Shown: one piece after another, positions 25,172 through 34,081 of the stretch
Layout of the letters: every line of letters begins with the position of its first letter
Position numbering within the stretch: position 1 is the first letter of the stretch
From: Rhizobium binae
GTDB taxonomy: Bacteria > Pseudomonadota > Alphaproteobacteria > Rhizobiales > Rhizobiaceae
Direction: 5' to 3'
Assembly (NCBI RefSeq): GCF_017357225.1
Contig: NZ_CP071604.1
Coordinates: forward strand, 1,801,001 to 1,865,000
Length of the DNA stretch: 64,000 nt
Translations under genes and position numbers: made by a program
The notes under the pieces: model-generated
Told to the model about the DNA's origin: nothing
Seen by the model: the letters and a program-made list of their open reading frames with translations, nothing else
Database searches by the model: none

Positions 25172-26710
25172 ATGAGCAGTTCACCAGACATCGTCATCAT
25201 CGGCTCAGGCGTCGGCGGCGCCACCGTCGCTGCCGGCCTGGCCGCGACCGGCGCTGACATACTGATCCTCGAAGCAGGCGACCACATTCCGGATCTTCCG
25301 GTCAATCGCGACCAGCGCGCCATCTTCCAGCGGGGGCATTTCCGCCCGAAAGAGATCTGGTACGAGGCGAACGGCAAGGGCTTCAATCCCGGCAACTATT
25401 ACAATGTCGGCGGCAATTCAAAATTCTACGGCGCCGTCTTGTCGCGCTACCGCAAGCAAGATTTCGGCGTCATCAAACACCGCGAAGGCGTGTCGCCGGC
25501 CTGGCCCTTTCCTTATGAGGAGCTGGAGCCCTGGTACTCGAAGGCGGAGCGGATGTATCAGGTCCGCGGCAGTCTCGGCGACGATCCGACCGAACCCTAT
25601 CACTCGACTGCCTACGAATTCCCGCCTGTGCCCGACGAGGCGCCGATCGCCGATGTCAGGGCCCGCCTCAAGGCGAAAGGCCTGCATCCGTTCTCCCTGC
25701 CGCTCGGTCTCGATCTTGACGCCTGGCTGTCCAAGGCGCGCACGCCTTGGGATGCCCATCCGAATGCCCGCGACGGCAAGATGGATGCCGAGACGGCAGC
25801 GCTTGCGGTGGCGCTGAGACATAAGAACGTGCGGCTCGAAACCAATGCGCGGGTGACACGGCTCGACACCGGAGCCGGGAGCCGGATCGACCGGGTCACC
25901 TATATCAGGGACGGTGAGGTGCTGACTGTCTCGCCTGAGATCGTCATCCTCTCGGCCGGGGCGGTCCAATCGGCGGCACTTTTGCTGCGGTCGAAAAACG
26001 ACCGCTTCCCCAAGGGCCTCGCCAACTCTTCCGATCAGGTGGGCCGCAACTTCATGAACCACAACGCCTCAGCTGTGATCGGTGTTTCGCCGCGGTTCAG
26101 GAACACCGCCGTCTACCAGAAGACTTTTGCCTTCAACGATTTCTATCTTTCCGACGGGGAGGGCGGTCCGCCGCTCGGCAATGTGCAGCTCTTGGGGCGC
26201 ATCTCCGAGAGGGTCCTGAAGGGCTCTCTGCCGCAGGCTCCGGAATGGCTTCTGCGATTCATCACCGGCCACGCCATCGACTTCTATGCGATGAGCGAAG
26301 ACGTGCCCAATCCCGAAAGCCGCGTCATGGTCGATGGAGATCGGATTATTCTGCAATGGCAGCGAACCAACTGGGACGCCCATCTGGCGCTTGTCGCCAA
26401 GCTCGAGGCGATCCTGAAATCGATCGGGTTTCCGATCGTGCTGTCGCGGCCGTTCGACAAGCGCACACCGTCCCATCAGTGCGGGACGATCAGGATGGGC
26501 ACCGACCCTGCGACGGCACCGCTCGATCCCTATTGCCGGTCCTACGATCATGAAAACCTCTTCGTCGTCGACGCCGGCTTCCTGCCCACGTCGGCTGCGG
26601 TCAATCCGGCGCTGACCGTCGCCAGTCAGGCGCTGAGAGTTGCAGATCACATCGCATCGAAGGACTTGCAGACACGGGCGGATCCGTTGGCGGATGCCGG
26701 CCTCATATAG
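25172..26710 (+). CDS. GMC family FAD-dependent oxidoreductase (glucoside/fructose dehydrogenase-like)
   Basis: This 512-aa flavoprotein has the FAD motif IIGSGVGGATVAAGLA, then NVGGNSKFYGAVLSR, and the C-terminal HQCGTIRMG and NPALTVASQALRVADHI blocks with the His/Asn catalytic pair. It resembles the large subunits of fructose or glucoside-3 dehydrogenases more than choline dehydrogenase. There is no signal peptide and no hitch-hiker small subunit or cytochrome nearby, so the electron acceptor is unclear. It probably oxidises a hydroxyl of the imported sugar-like compound. Confidence 0.85.
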   Translation: MSSSPDIVIIGSGVGGATVAAGLAATGADILILEAGDHIPDLPVNRDQRAIFQRGHFRPKEIWYEANGKGFNPGNYYNVGGNSKFYGAVLSRYRKQDFGVIKHREGVSPAWPFPYEELEPWYSKAERMYQVRGSLGDDPTEPYHSTAYEFPPVPDEAPIADVRARLKAKGLHPFSLPLGLDLDAWLSKARTPWDAHPNARDGKMDAETAALAVALRHKNVRLETNARVTRLDTGAGSRIDRVTYIRDGEVLTVSPEIVILSAGAVQSAALLLRSKNDRFPKGLANSSDQVGRNFMNHNASAVIGVSPRFRNTAVYQKTFAFNDFYLSDGEGGPPLGNVQLLGRISERVLKGSLPQAPEWLLRFITGHAIDFYAMSEDVPNPESRVMVDGDRIILQWQRTNWDAHLALVAKLEAILKSIGFPIVLSRPFDKRTPSHQCGTIRMGTDPATAPLDPYCRSYDHENLFVVDAGFLPTSAAVNPALTVASQALRVADHIASKDLQTRADPLADAGLI

Positions 26711-26720
26711 GACAGAGTAA

Positions 26721-28376
26721 ATGGGATTCGATTATATCATCACCGGTGCCGGTCCTGCAGGCTGCGTCCTGGCAAGCCGGCTCAGCGAAGATCCCGATGT
26801 CAAAGTACTGCTTCTCGAAGCGGGCGGAGGCGATTGGAATCCTCTTTTTCACATGCCCGCCGGTTTTGCCAAGATGACCAAGGGTGTGGCCAGCTGGGGA
26901 TGGCAGACCGTTCCGCAGAAGCACATGAAGGGCAGGGTGCTTCGCTACACCCAGGCGAAGGTCATCGGCGGCGGCTCCTCCATCAACGCTCAGCTCTACA
27001 CGCGCGGAAACGCGGCCGACTACGATCTCTGGGCCAATGAAGACGGCTGCGAGGGCTGGGACTATCGCTCGATCCTTCCCTATTTCAAACGGGCGGAGGA
27101 CAACCAGCGCTTCGCCGACGACTACCACGCCTATGGCGGTCCGCTGGGGGTCTCGATGCCGGCTGCGCCTCTGCCGATCTGCGACGCCTATATCCGCGCA
27201 GGGCAGGAGCTCGGCATTCCCTATAATCACGATTTCAACGGCCGCCAGCAGGCCGGCGTCGGATTTTACCAGCTTACCCAGCGCAACCGCCGCCGATCCT
27301 CGGCCTCTCTTGCCTATCTCTCGCCGATCAGGGACAGGAAGAACCTGACCGTCCGGACGGGTGCGCGCGTCGCGCGGATCATCGTCGAAGGAGGCCGAGC
27401 GACTGGCGTCGAGATCGCGACCGCGCGCGGCTTGGAAATCGCCCGCGCCGAACGTGAGGTCCTGGTGTCGTCAGGCGCGATCGGATCGCCGAAGCTGCTT
27501 CTGCAGTCCGGCATCGGGCCGGCCGATCACCTCAAATCGGTGGGCGTCAAGGTGAAGCACGATCTGCCCGGAGTCGGCGGCAACCTCCAGGATCATCTGG
27601 ATCTTTTCGTCATCGCCGAATGTACCGGCGATCATACCTATGACGGCGTCGCGAAGCTGCATCGCACGCTCTGGGCCGGGGTTCAATATGTCCTGTTCCG
27701 CACCGGCCCGGTCGCCTCGTCACTCTTCGAGACCGGTGGATTCTGGTATGCCGATCCTGAAGCGCGGTCTCCCGATATCCAGTTCCATCTCGGCTTGGGA
27801 TCAGGCATCGAAGCCGGCGTCGAGCGGCTGAAGAATGCAGGCGTGACGCTCAACTCCGCCTATCTGCATCCGCGCTCGCGAGGGACGGTGCGTCTGTCAT
27901 CCGCCGACCCGGCTGCGGCACCCTTGATCGATCCCAACTACTGGTCCGATCCGCACGACAGGAAGATGTCGCTGGAGGGGCTCAAGATCGCCCGCGAGAT
28001 CATGCAGCAGGCGGCGCTGAAGCCCTATGTCATGGCCGAAAGGCTTCCTGGGCCGAAGGTCATGACCGACGAGCAGCTTTTCGACTATGGCTGCGCCAAC
28101 GCCAAGACCGATCATCATCCCGTCGGCGCCTGCAAGATGGGAACTGGGCCGGAGGCCGTTGTTGGGCTCGATCTCAAGGTGCACGGGTTGGAAGGCCTCA
28201 GGGTCTGCGACTCCTCAGTCATGCCCCGCGTGCCGTCATGCAATACCAATGCGCCTACGATCATGGTCGGCGAAAAGGGTTCAGATCTCATCCGAGGCCT
28301 GCCGCCGCTGCCTTCCGCCATCTTCGCCTACGAACGCAACGATACGAGGCCGAGAGCCCGTGCGGAAATCCAGTAG
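26721..28376 (+). CDS. GMC family oxidoreductase (choline/alcohol dehydrogenase-like)
   Basis: This 551-aa GMC flavoprotein is of the choline/alcohol dehydrogenase branch. It has the N-terminal FAD motif ITGAGPAGCVLASRLSED, the GMC signature 1 region KVIGGGSSINAQLYTRG, signature 2 VSSGAIGSPKLLLQSGIGP, and the catalytic His in HHPVGACKMG with DSSVMPRVPSCNTNAPTIM at the end. It starts 10 bp after the first GMC gene. Two GMC enzymes of different branches side by side suggest two oxidation steps on one substrate. Confidence 0.88.
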   Translation: MGFDYIITGAGPAGCVLASRLSEDPDVKVLLLEAGGGDWNPLFHMPAGFAKMTKGVASWGWQTVPQKHMKGRVLRYTQAKVIGGGSSINAQLYTRGNAADYDLWANEDGCEGWDYRSILPYFKRAEDNQRFADDYHAYGGPLGVSMPAAPLPICDAYIRAGQELGIPYNHDFNGRQQAGVGFYQLTQRNRRRSSASLAYLSPIRDRKNLTVRTGARVARIIVEGGRATGVEIATARGLEIARAEREVLVSSGAIGSPKLLLQSGIGPADHLKSVGVKVKHDLPGVGGNLQDHLDLFVIAECTGDHTYDGVAKLHRTLWAGVQYVLFRTGPVASSLFETGGFWYADPEARSPDIQFHLGLGSGIEAGVERLKNAGVTLNSAYLHPRSRGTVRLSSADPAAAPLIDPNYWSDPHDRKMSLEGLKIAREIMQQAALKPYVMAERLPGPKVMTDEQLFDYGCANAKTDHHPVGACKMGTGPEAVVGLDLKVHGLEGLRVCDSSVMPRVPSCNTNAPTIMVGEKGSDLIRGLPPLPSAIFAYERNDTRPRARAEIQ

Positions 28377-28400
28377 GCCCTTTCGAGAGGAGTAACGACA

Positions 28401-29570
28401 ATGTCTGAAGTGAGGGTTGCAGTGCTTGGCGCCTCGGGCTGGATGGGAAAGGTCCACACCATGGCCTATCAGACCTTTCCACACTTCTTCGGCGTGTCGG
28501 ATGGAACGGCGCGGATCGTGACGCTTGTCGACGGCAATCCGAGCGTCGCCGAGAATCTTGCCAACCGGGCGCCCGGTGCAAGGATCCTTCAGGATTGGCA
28601 TCCGGCCGTTGCCGATCCCGACGTCGACCTGATCGATATCTGCCTGCCTGACCATCTTCATTATCCCGTGGCCAAGGCGGCCTTGCTCGCCGGCAAGCAT
28701 GTCTATTGCGAGAAGCCCTTGGCAAATACCGCTGACGAGGCGCGGGAGCTTGCCGACATCGCCAGAGAAAAAGGCGTGATTACGCGTGTCGGGCATGCGT
28801 TTCCCCGAAACCCCGTCCATGATCTGGCGAAAGACATCATCGATTCAGGTGAAATCGGCGAGATCAAGCTGTTTCGCGGCTGCCAGCACGTCGACATGTA
28901 TGGCGATCCCATGGCCCCCTTCATGTGGCGCGCCGATGGCAAGCTGGCGCCGACGGGGATTGTCGGCGACACCGGCTCGCATATCTTCAGCTTCATGGAT
29001 TTCCTGGTCGGCCGCGTCAGTTCCCTGATTGCCGACAATCTCATCGTTACGCCGCGCCGGCCCGTCGTCGAGGGCCTTGCCTATGGCGAGGAGGTAAAAC
29101 TGACAGGCAACGAATCCTGGGCCGACATCACTAACCCGGACGCGACGAACCTGTTGTGCCGGTTTGCCAACGGCGCCGGCGGCATCGTCGATTTCAGCCG
29201 CGTCGCGACCGGCCGAAAATTCATGCAGACCTACGAAATCTACGGAACGAAAGGCAGCATCGCCTATACTTACGATGAGATAAACCGGCTGCGTTTTTAT
29301 TCCAATGACGACCGGACGGGGCGGCGGGGTTTTCGCGAGATCGACGTGGGGCCGGAAAACCCCACCTTCCGCGCTTTCCTGCCTCTGCCGAATTTCGGCA
29401 TCGGCTATAATGAAAGCAAGATCATCGAGGTCGCTGAGGTGATCCGCTCGATCGTCTCAAACAAACCGATGTGGCCGACATTCGATACCGGGCACCACAT
29501 CTGCCAGATCGTCGATGCGTGCATGGAGTCTTCCCGGCAGAAGCGCTGGGTCGACATCCCGTTCGGATAA
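28401..29570 (+). CDS. Gfo/Idh/MocA family dehydrogenase
   Basis: This 389-aa NAD(P)-dependent sugar or cyclitol dehydrogenase has the Rossmann start VAVLGASGWMGKVHTMAY, the conserved lysine motif HVYCEKPLANT and a C-terminal substrate domain with the DTGSHIF block (Asp and His). The family covers inositol, glucose and 1,5-anhydrofructose-type substrates. ATG 28401 has AGAGGAG upstream. In the operon it fits reversible oxidation of a sugar-like ring. Confidence 0.9.
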   Translation: MSEVRVAVLGASGWMGKVHTMAYQTFPHFFGVSDGTARIVTLVDGNPSVAENLANRAPGARILQDWHPAVADPDVDLIDICLPDHLHYPVAKAALLAGKHVYCEKPLANTADEARELADIAREKGVITRVGHAFPRNPVHDLAKDIIDSGEIGEIKLFRGCQHVDMYGDPMAPFMWRADGKLAPTGIVGDTGSHIFSFMDFLVGRVSSLIADNLIVTPRRPVVEGLAYGEEVKLTGNESWADITNPDATNLLCRFANGAGGIVDFSRVATGRKFMQTYEIYGTKGSIAYTYDEINRLRFYSNDDRTGRRGFREIDVGPENPTFRAFLPLPNFGIGYNESKIIEVAEVIRSIVSNKPMWPTFDTGHHICQIVDACMESSRQKRWVDIPFG

Positions 29571-29575
29571 CGCCG

Positions 29576-31660
29576 ATGACCATAGACGTCCCGCAGGAAA
29601 TTCTCGATGCGCTGACCGATGTCGATATGCCCAGGCTTCCGCCTGAGGCCGGTCCCTCGGCAATGGCCCGGCTCGCCGGTGTCGAAGTGCCGATGTATCG
29701 AGCCGGCTGTGTCGTCGTCGGATCCGGCGCGGCGGGTCTGCGTGCGGCTGTGGAAATGAAGCGGCGCGGCGATGATGTCGTCATCGTCAGTCAAAGCGCC
29801 TGGGGCGGAACCTCGGCCTGTTCCGGTTCGGACAAGCAGACCCTGCACACGGCGAACACGGCGGATCAGGGCGACAATTACAAAGCGATGGCCCGCGCCA
29901 TCCGCAGCGGCGGCGCCATGGACGAGGACACCGCCTATGTCGAGGCCGTGGGCTCGTCGCGGATGATGGCATCGCTGCAATTCATTGGCTTGCCGCTGCC
30001 GCAGGATTCGCTTGGCGGAACGCTGCGATATCAGACCGATCATGACGAAGTCGGCCGCGCCACCAGCTGCGGCCCGCGCACCTCGCGCCTGATGGTCAAG
30101 GTGCTGGCCGAGGAGGTGCTCCGTCTCGGTGTGGCGTTCTACAACCAGACCACCGCCGTCAAAATCCTCACCGAGGGTGAGGGAGCGGATCGCCATGTCG
30201 TCGGCATCTTGGCCATGCGCGCCGGCAATCGCACGCAGGAGAACCCGCTCGGCATTACGCTGTTCCTCAGCGGCGTGATCGTGCTCGCGGCCGGCGGGCC
30301 GGGCGAGCTCTATCGCGACAGCGTCTATCCCAATGGCTGCTTCGGCTCCCTCGGGCTGGCGCTCGAGGCAGGCGTCGAGCTCGTCAACCTGACCGAAAGC
30401 CAGTTCGGCATCGGAACGCGCCGGGAAGGATTTCCGTGGAATCTCTCCGGCACCTATGTCCAGGCTGTGCCGCATATCTATTCGGTCGATGCGAGAGGCG
30501 TCGAACACCATTTCCTGGCAGACTATTACCGCAGTACGCAGGAGCTGGCGTCGAACATCTTCCGCAAGGGGTATCAATGGCCATTTCACGCGACGCGCAT
30601 GCTCGATTTCGGCTCGAGCCTGGTGGATCTTGCCATTTACCGTGAAACCGCCGCCGGCCGGCGCGTCTTCATGGACTTCAACCGCAATCCGTTACCCATG
30701 CCCGGCGACCTGCCGTTCAGCCTGGAGCGACTGGATGAAGACGTTCGCCTGTATCTCGGCAAGGCCGGTGCCGATCAGGAAATGCCGATCGACCGGTTGA
30801 AGCACATGAACCCGCTCGCGATCGAGCTTTATCGCCGCTACAAGATCGACATTGCCGCAGAGCCGCTGGAATTCGCGGTCAACAATCAGCACATGAACGG
30901 CGGCATCATGGTCGACATCTGGGGCCGCAGCAACCTTCCAGGCTGTTACGCGGTCGGCGAAGCCGCGGGCACTCATGGGGTAACAAGGCCTGGTGGAGCG
31001 GCGCTGAATGCCGGACAGGTCTTCGGCACCAGGGTGGCCGAACACATCGGCGCCAGCGGCAGGGGAAAACGGGCCGCCCCCGAGAGCATACCGGGGGCCG
31101 CGGAGGCGGGTATCGCCGATCTCCTTGCCGCCCTGCGAGCTGAAAGCCCGCTCAGCGTCAAAGCCATCCGCTCGGCAGTACAGGCGCGAATGAGCGACAA
31201 AGCCGGCATCATCTGCGATCAGGAGAGCGTCGGCCAGGCCTTGATCGAGGCCCGCAAACTGAATGCCGAAATTCGCGCCAGCGGCGTCGCTTATGGTCGT
31301 GCGGCGGAAGCGGTCCGAGGAGTGCAATGGCGGCACATGGCGATCGCTTCGGAAGCAGTGCTCAGCGCGCTCGACTTCTTCATTCGCAATGGCGGCGGCA
31401 GCCGCGGAGCACGCGCGATCTGCGATGCCGACGGCGAATCCCTTCCGCTGGCAAGCTCTGGTCCGTTGCAGGACTATCGCTTCCGGAGGGAGCGCGAAGC
31501 CCATCGCAACGAGCAGATCGTCGTTCGCCTCGACGCCGATGAGATCAGGCTTTCGACCCGGCCGAACCGCAATCTGGATGAACGCGTGAAATCCTTTTTC
31601 GAGCGGGACTGGCCCGACTGGCTGACGGGCCGCATCTATGATCTCGGCGCCGGCGAATAG
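29576..31660 (+). CDS. FAD-binding fumarate reductase/succinate dehydrogenase-like flavoprotein
   Basis: This 694-aa protein has the dinucleotide motif VVGSGAAGLRAAVEMKRRGDD and a flavin-proximal AWGGTSACSGSDKQT. The C-terminal NQHMNGGIMVDIWGRSNLPG and GEAAGTHGVTRPGGAALN blocks are those of L-aspartate oxidase/fumarate reductase flavoproteins. No Fe-S or membrane-anchor subunit is encoded next to it. It could reduce or desaturate a C-C bond in an unsaturated acid, which fits a crotonase and CoA-transferase in the same operon. It is the last gene of the block. The start at 29576 lies 5 bp after the upstream stop. Confidence 0.82.
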   Translation: MTIDVPQEILDALTDVDMPRLPPEAGPSAMARLAGVEVPMYRAGCVVVGSGAAGLRAAVEMKRRGDDVVIVSQSAWGGTSACSGSDKQTLHTANTADQGDNYKAMARAIRSGGAMDEDTAYVEAVGSSRMMASLQFIGLPLPQDSLGGTLRYQTDHDEVGRATSCGPRTSRLMVKVLAEEVLRLGVAFYNQTTAVKILTEGEGADRHVVGILAMRAGNRTQENPLGITLFLSGVIVLAAGGPGELYRDSVYPNGCFGSLGLALEAGVELVNLTESQFGIGTRREGFPWNLSGTYVQAVPHIYSVDARGVEHHFLADYYRSTQELASNIFRKGYQWPFHATRMLDFGSSLVDLAIYRETAAGRRVFMDFNRNPLPMPGDLPFSLERLDEDVRLYLGKAGADQEMPIDRLKHMNPLAIELYRRYKIDIAAEPLEFAVNNQHMNGGIMVDIWGRSNLPGCYAVGEAAGTHGVTRPGGAALNAGQVFGTRVAEHIGASGRGKRAAPESIPGAAEAGIADLLAALRAESPLSVKAIRSAVQARMSDKAGIICDQESVGQALIEARKLNAEIRASGVAYGRAAEAVRGVQWRHMAIASEAVLSALDFFIRNGGGSRGARAICDADGESLPLASSGPLQDYRFRREREAHRNEQIVVRLDADEIRLSTRPNRNLDERVKSFFERDWPDWLTGRIYDLGAGE

Positions 31661-31679
31661 GACGATGCCATAATCGCAA

Positions 31680-31862
31680 TCAGTCGGGATTGGCAACCGG
31701 TGGTGGGACACGGACGCGCTCGGTATCGTCGGAGCCTTCAGCCACGGCTTCCTCGCTTTTGCACACGCGCCTTGGCGGATCCTTTCCTTCGCCCGGCCTC
31801 GGCGACAGCTGGTCGTCGGCCGGTATTTCGTCGGTGTTGAGATAGTTCTTGCTTTGGTCCAT
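31680..31862 (-). CDS. Small acidic hypothetical protein
   Basis: This 60-aa hydrophilic protein is rich in Asp, Glu and Pro and has no membrane segment. ATG 31862 has GGAAG upstream. It converges on the end of the catabolic operon (19 bp). I do not recognise it; the composition suggests a disordered stress-type protein. The 214 bp upstream of it (31863-32076) hold no gene I can support. Confidence 0.45.
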   Translation of the reverse strand: MDQSKNYLNTDEIPADDQLSPRPGEGKDPPRRVCKSEEAVAEGSDDTERVRVPPPVANPD

Positions 31863-32076
31863 GGCGGTCACTTCCATTTGGAGAGGGGCCGATGTGGTCC
31901 TTCTGGTTGGCCGCGGCTGTCTCCGGATCGGAGTCCACCAGCACAAGCCGCCCGCCTCGCGGCTGCTGTCCATGCCGGCGGGCGGCTGCGCTGGTGGACA
32001 ATCTCCTTCACAGGCTAGCTAACTCCGGTCGGCATCGCCGGTTCCCTGGCTCGGCTGCGATCGATGCCACCGCGGC

Positions 32077-32868
32077 TTACACGGCTTCAGCTCCGGGAAC
32101 GTCGAGTTCGATCACGACGGGCGCATGGTCGCTGGTATGCTCCCAGCCGCGTGGATTTCGCCGGACGGCTGCCGATCGAAGCCACGGAGCAACCGTCGGG
32201 CTGAGCAGCAGGTGGTCGATCCGCAGCCCGGCGTCGCGCTCGAAACTGTGCCGCCAGTATTTCCAGAAGGTGTAGATGCGCTCTCCCGGATGCAGATGCC
32301 TGACGGCATCCGTCCAGCCCTGGGCCACGAGTCGAGCATAGGCCTTGCGCACTTCCGGCCGGAAAAGCGCGTCGTCTCGCCAGCGTTCCGGCTTGTAGAC
32401 GTCGATCTCCGTCGGCATGACGTTGAAATCACCGGCCAGGATCGACGGCACCTCGATCTCGAGGAGTGAGGCGGCGTAGGCGTGCAGGCGGCGGAACCAG
32501 CGAAGCTTGTACTCGAACTTGGCGCTGGGAAAGGGATTGCCGTTCGGCAGATACAGGCATCCGATCAGCATGCCATCGACGGCAGCTTCGACATAGCGGC
32601 TGTGGGTGTCATCGGGATCGCCGGGCAGACCGCGCCGGGTCAGGATCGGCGTCTTGCCCTTTGCCAGTATGGCGACCCCGTTCCAGGATCTCTGTCCGTG
32701 CCAGACGGCGCCGTAGCCGGCCCGTTCGATCGCCTTTCGCGGAAAGCTGCCGTCATCGGTCTTCAGCTCCTGAAGGCATGCGACATCAGGGGCATCCTCT
32801 TTCAGCCAGCGCAGCAGAATGTCCAGGCGCCCATTGATTCCGTTGACGTTATAGGTTGCGATTTTCAT
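32077..32868 (-). CDS. xthA: Exodeoxyribonuclease III (AP endonuclease)
   Basis: This 263-aa DNA repair nuclease of the ExoIII/APE1 fold shows the metal-binding Asn in ATYNVNGI, Glu in CLQELKTDD, the catalytic LAGDFNVMP, and the C-terminal RIDHLLLSP and HTSDHAPVVIEL with the essential His. It cuts 5' of abasic sites in base-excision repair. Rhizobia usually carry more than one copy; this is the shorter xth type. Confidence 0.93.
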   Translation of the reverse strand: MKIATYNVNGINGRLDILLRWLKEDAPDVACLQELKTDDGSFPRKAIERAGYGAVWHGQRSWNGVAILAKGKTPILTRRGLPGDPDDTHSRYVEAAVDGMLIGCLYLPNGNPFPSAKFEYKLRWFRRLHAYAASLLEIEVPSILAGDFNVMPTEIDVYKPERWRDDALFRPEVRKAYARLVAQGWTDAVRHLHPGERIYTFWKYWRHSFERDAGLRIDHLLLSPTVAPWLRSAAVRRNPRGWEHTSDHAPVVIELDVPGAEAV

Positions 32869-32900
32869 GGAACCTCCTACCGAGGCGATCCCGCTCTAAT

Positions 32901-33302
32901 CTATAAACGCTCCCGTGTTGTCTCCTCTGGAAGCCCGTGCCCGCAATCGGCCCAACCAAGGCGGCTCTCGACGCCGTAATGCCCGGCCGGTCGAATCCGT
33001 TCGGGGTTGTCGAGCGACCCGGCGGTCACGCGGATGAGCGCATCGCCGTCATATTGGAGATAGAGCGGTGTCCCGCAATTGCCGCAGAAACCGCGCGTGG
33101 CGATGGGCGAGGACCGATAGACGGCGGGGGAGCCGGCGGTCCAGAGGAGATCTTCGACCTTGGCCTGGAGGAGCACGGCGAAAGGACCGCCGGTTGCCTT
33201 CTTGCACATATCGCAATGGCAATATCCCGAATGCGGCGGATCGCCGGCGAATTCGTATCGGCAGGATCCGCAAAGGCAGCCGCCGGTCCACTGGCTTGCC
33301 AT
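32901..33302 (-). CDS. GFA (CENP-V) family zinc protein
   Basis: This 133-aa protein has the GFA fold cysteines CLCGSC, CHCDMC and GFCGNCGTPLY, which bind zinc in glutathione-dependent formaldehyde-activating-like proteins. Most members are not true formaldehyde enzymes. ATG 33302 has GAGAG upstream. It follows the DUF883-like gene by 10 bp on the same strand. Confidence 0.85.
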   Translation of the reverse strand: MASQWTGGCLCGSCRYEFAGDPPHSGYCHCDMCKKATGGPFAVLLQAKVEDLLWTAGSPAVYRSSPIATRGFCGNCGTPLYLQYDGDALIRVTAGSLDNPERIRPAGHYGVESRLGWADCGHGLPEETTRERL

Positions 33303-33312
33303 GACGAATCTC

Positions 33313-33780
33313 TCAACGCGTCGCGCCGAAGACAAAAGCGATGCCGGCGACGATCGCTGCGGCCGTCAGCGGCTGCCGTCTTATCCGATCCTCGATCTCC
33401 TGGACGAAACTCTTCGCTTCCGCTTTCGCCAGGCGTGCTGTTCCGGATGCAAGCTCCGAAGCGGACTCTGCGATGCGGCCGGCTTCTTTCTGAAGTGCAC
33501 GCAGTTCCTCGTGGTCTCGCCCACTCGAGCGCAGGACCTGGTCGACCATAGGATATTCTTGGTCAACCGCTGTGGGATCAGGCTCGCGCTTTACGCGCTC
33601 AGCCGCCTCCACATCGCTACGACCGGCGGGTATCGAGGTATGGGTGATCGAAACCGGATCGGACGCCGGAAACGTATCTTCAATCGCTTTGTCGAGTTCG
33701 CCCTTTCGGGCCTGCTTTCGTTGCTCCGCCTGTTCTTTGCGCAGGGACTGGACCGCAGGTGATTCGCTGGAATTTGGCAT
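33313..33780 (-). CDS. DUF883 (ElaB/YqjD-like) membrane-anchored protein
   Basis: This 155-aa protein has a long charged, helical N-terminal part (residues 1-130) and a C-terminal single helix LTAAAIVAGIAFVFGATR after an RRQP motif, as in the YqjD/ElaB ribosome-associated inner-membrane proteins. The first 75 residues (with DTFPASDPVS, a motif seen in other rhizobial small proteins) are an extra segment. ATG 33780 has AGAGGAAG upstream. The larger open frame to 34503 is a low-complexity artefact. Confidence 0.72.
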   Translation of the reverse strand: MPNSSESPAVQSLRKEQAEQRKQARKGELDKAIEDTFPASDPVSITHTSIPAGRSDVEAAERVKREPDPTAVDQEYPMVDQVLRSSGRDHEELRALQKEAGRIAESASELASGTARLAKAEAKSFVQEIEDRIRRQPLTAAAIVAGIAFVFGATR

Positions 33781-34081
33781 CGGGGGCTTCCTCTGTTGCA
33801 CTTTGATAATCAAAGCGATGACGAAGAAAGAAGTTCCAGAAAAACGCGTCAGCGCCTCAGGCAGTAACGTCTCGGCAAGGGAAGTTGAATTATACCCCCT
33901 ACACCGTTTGTGATGACATCGCTCGCATATGGGCTCATTCAACCGTAGGCCAGTTTGCCGGACCAAAGTCCTGCCTGTCTTGGTACCTTTGGTCCGGTTG
34001 CATTTAACCTTCGGAAAAGCGAAAATTCGCGCGCGTACAGCAAGCGTAGAATTGGGAAGAACGGATGGACGAGGCGACGGC

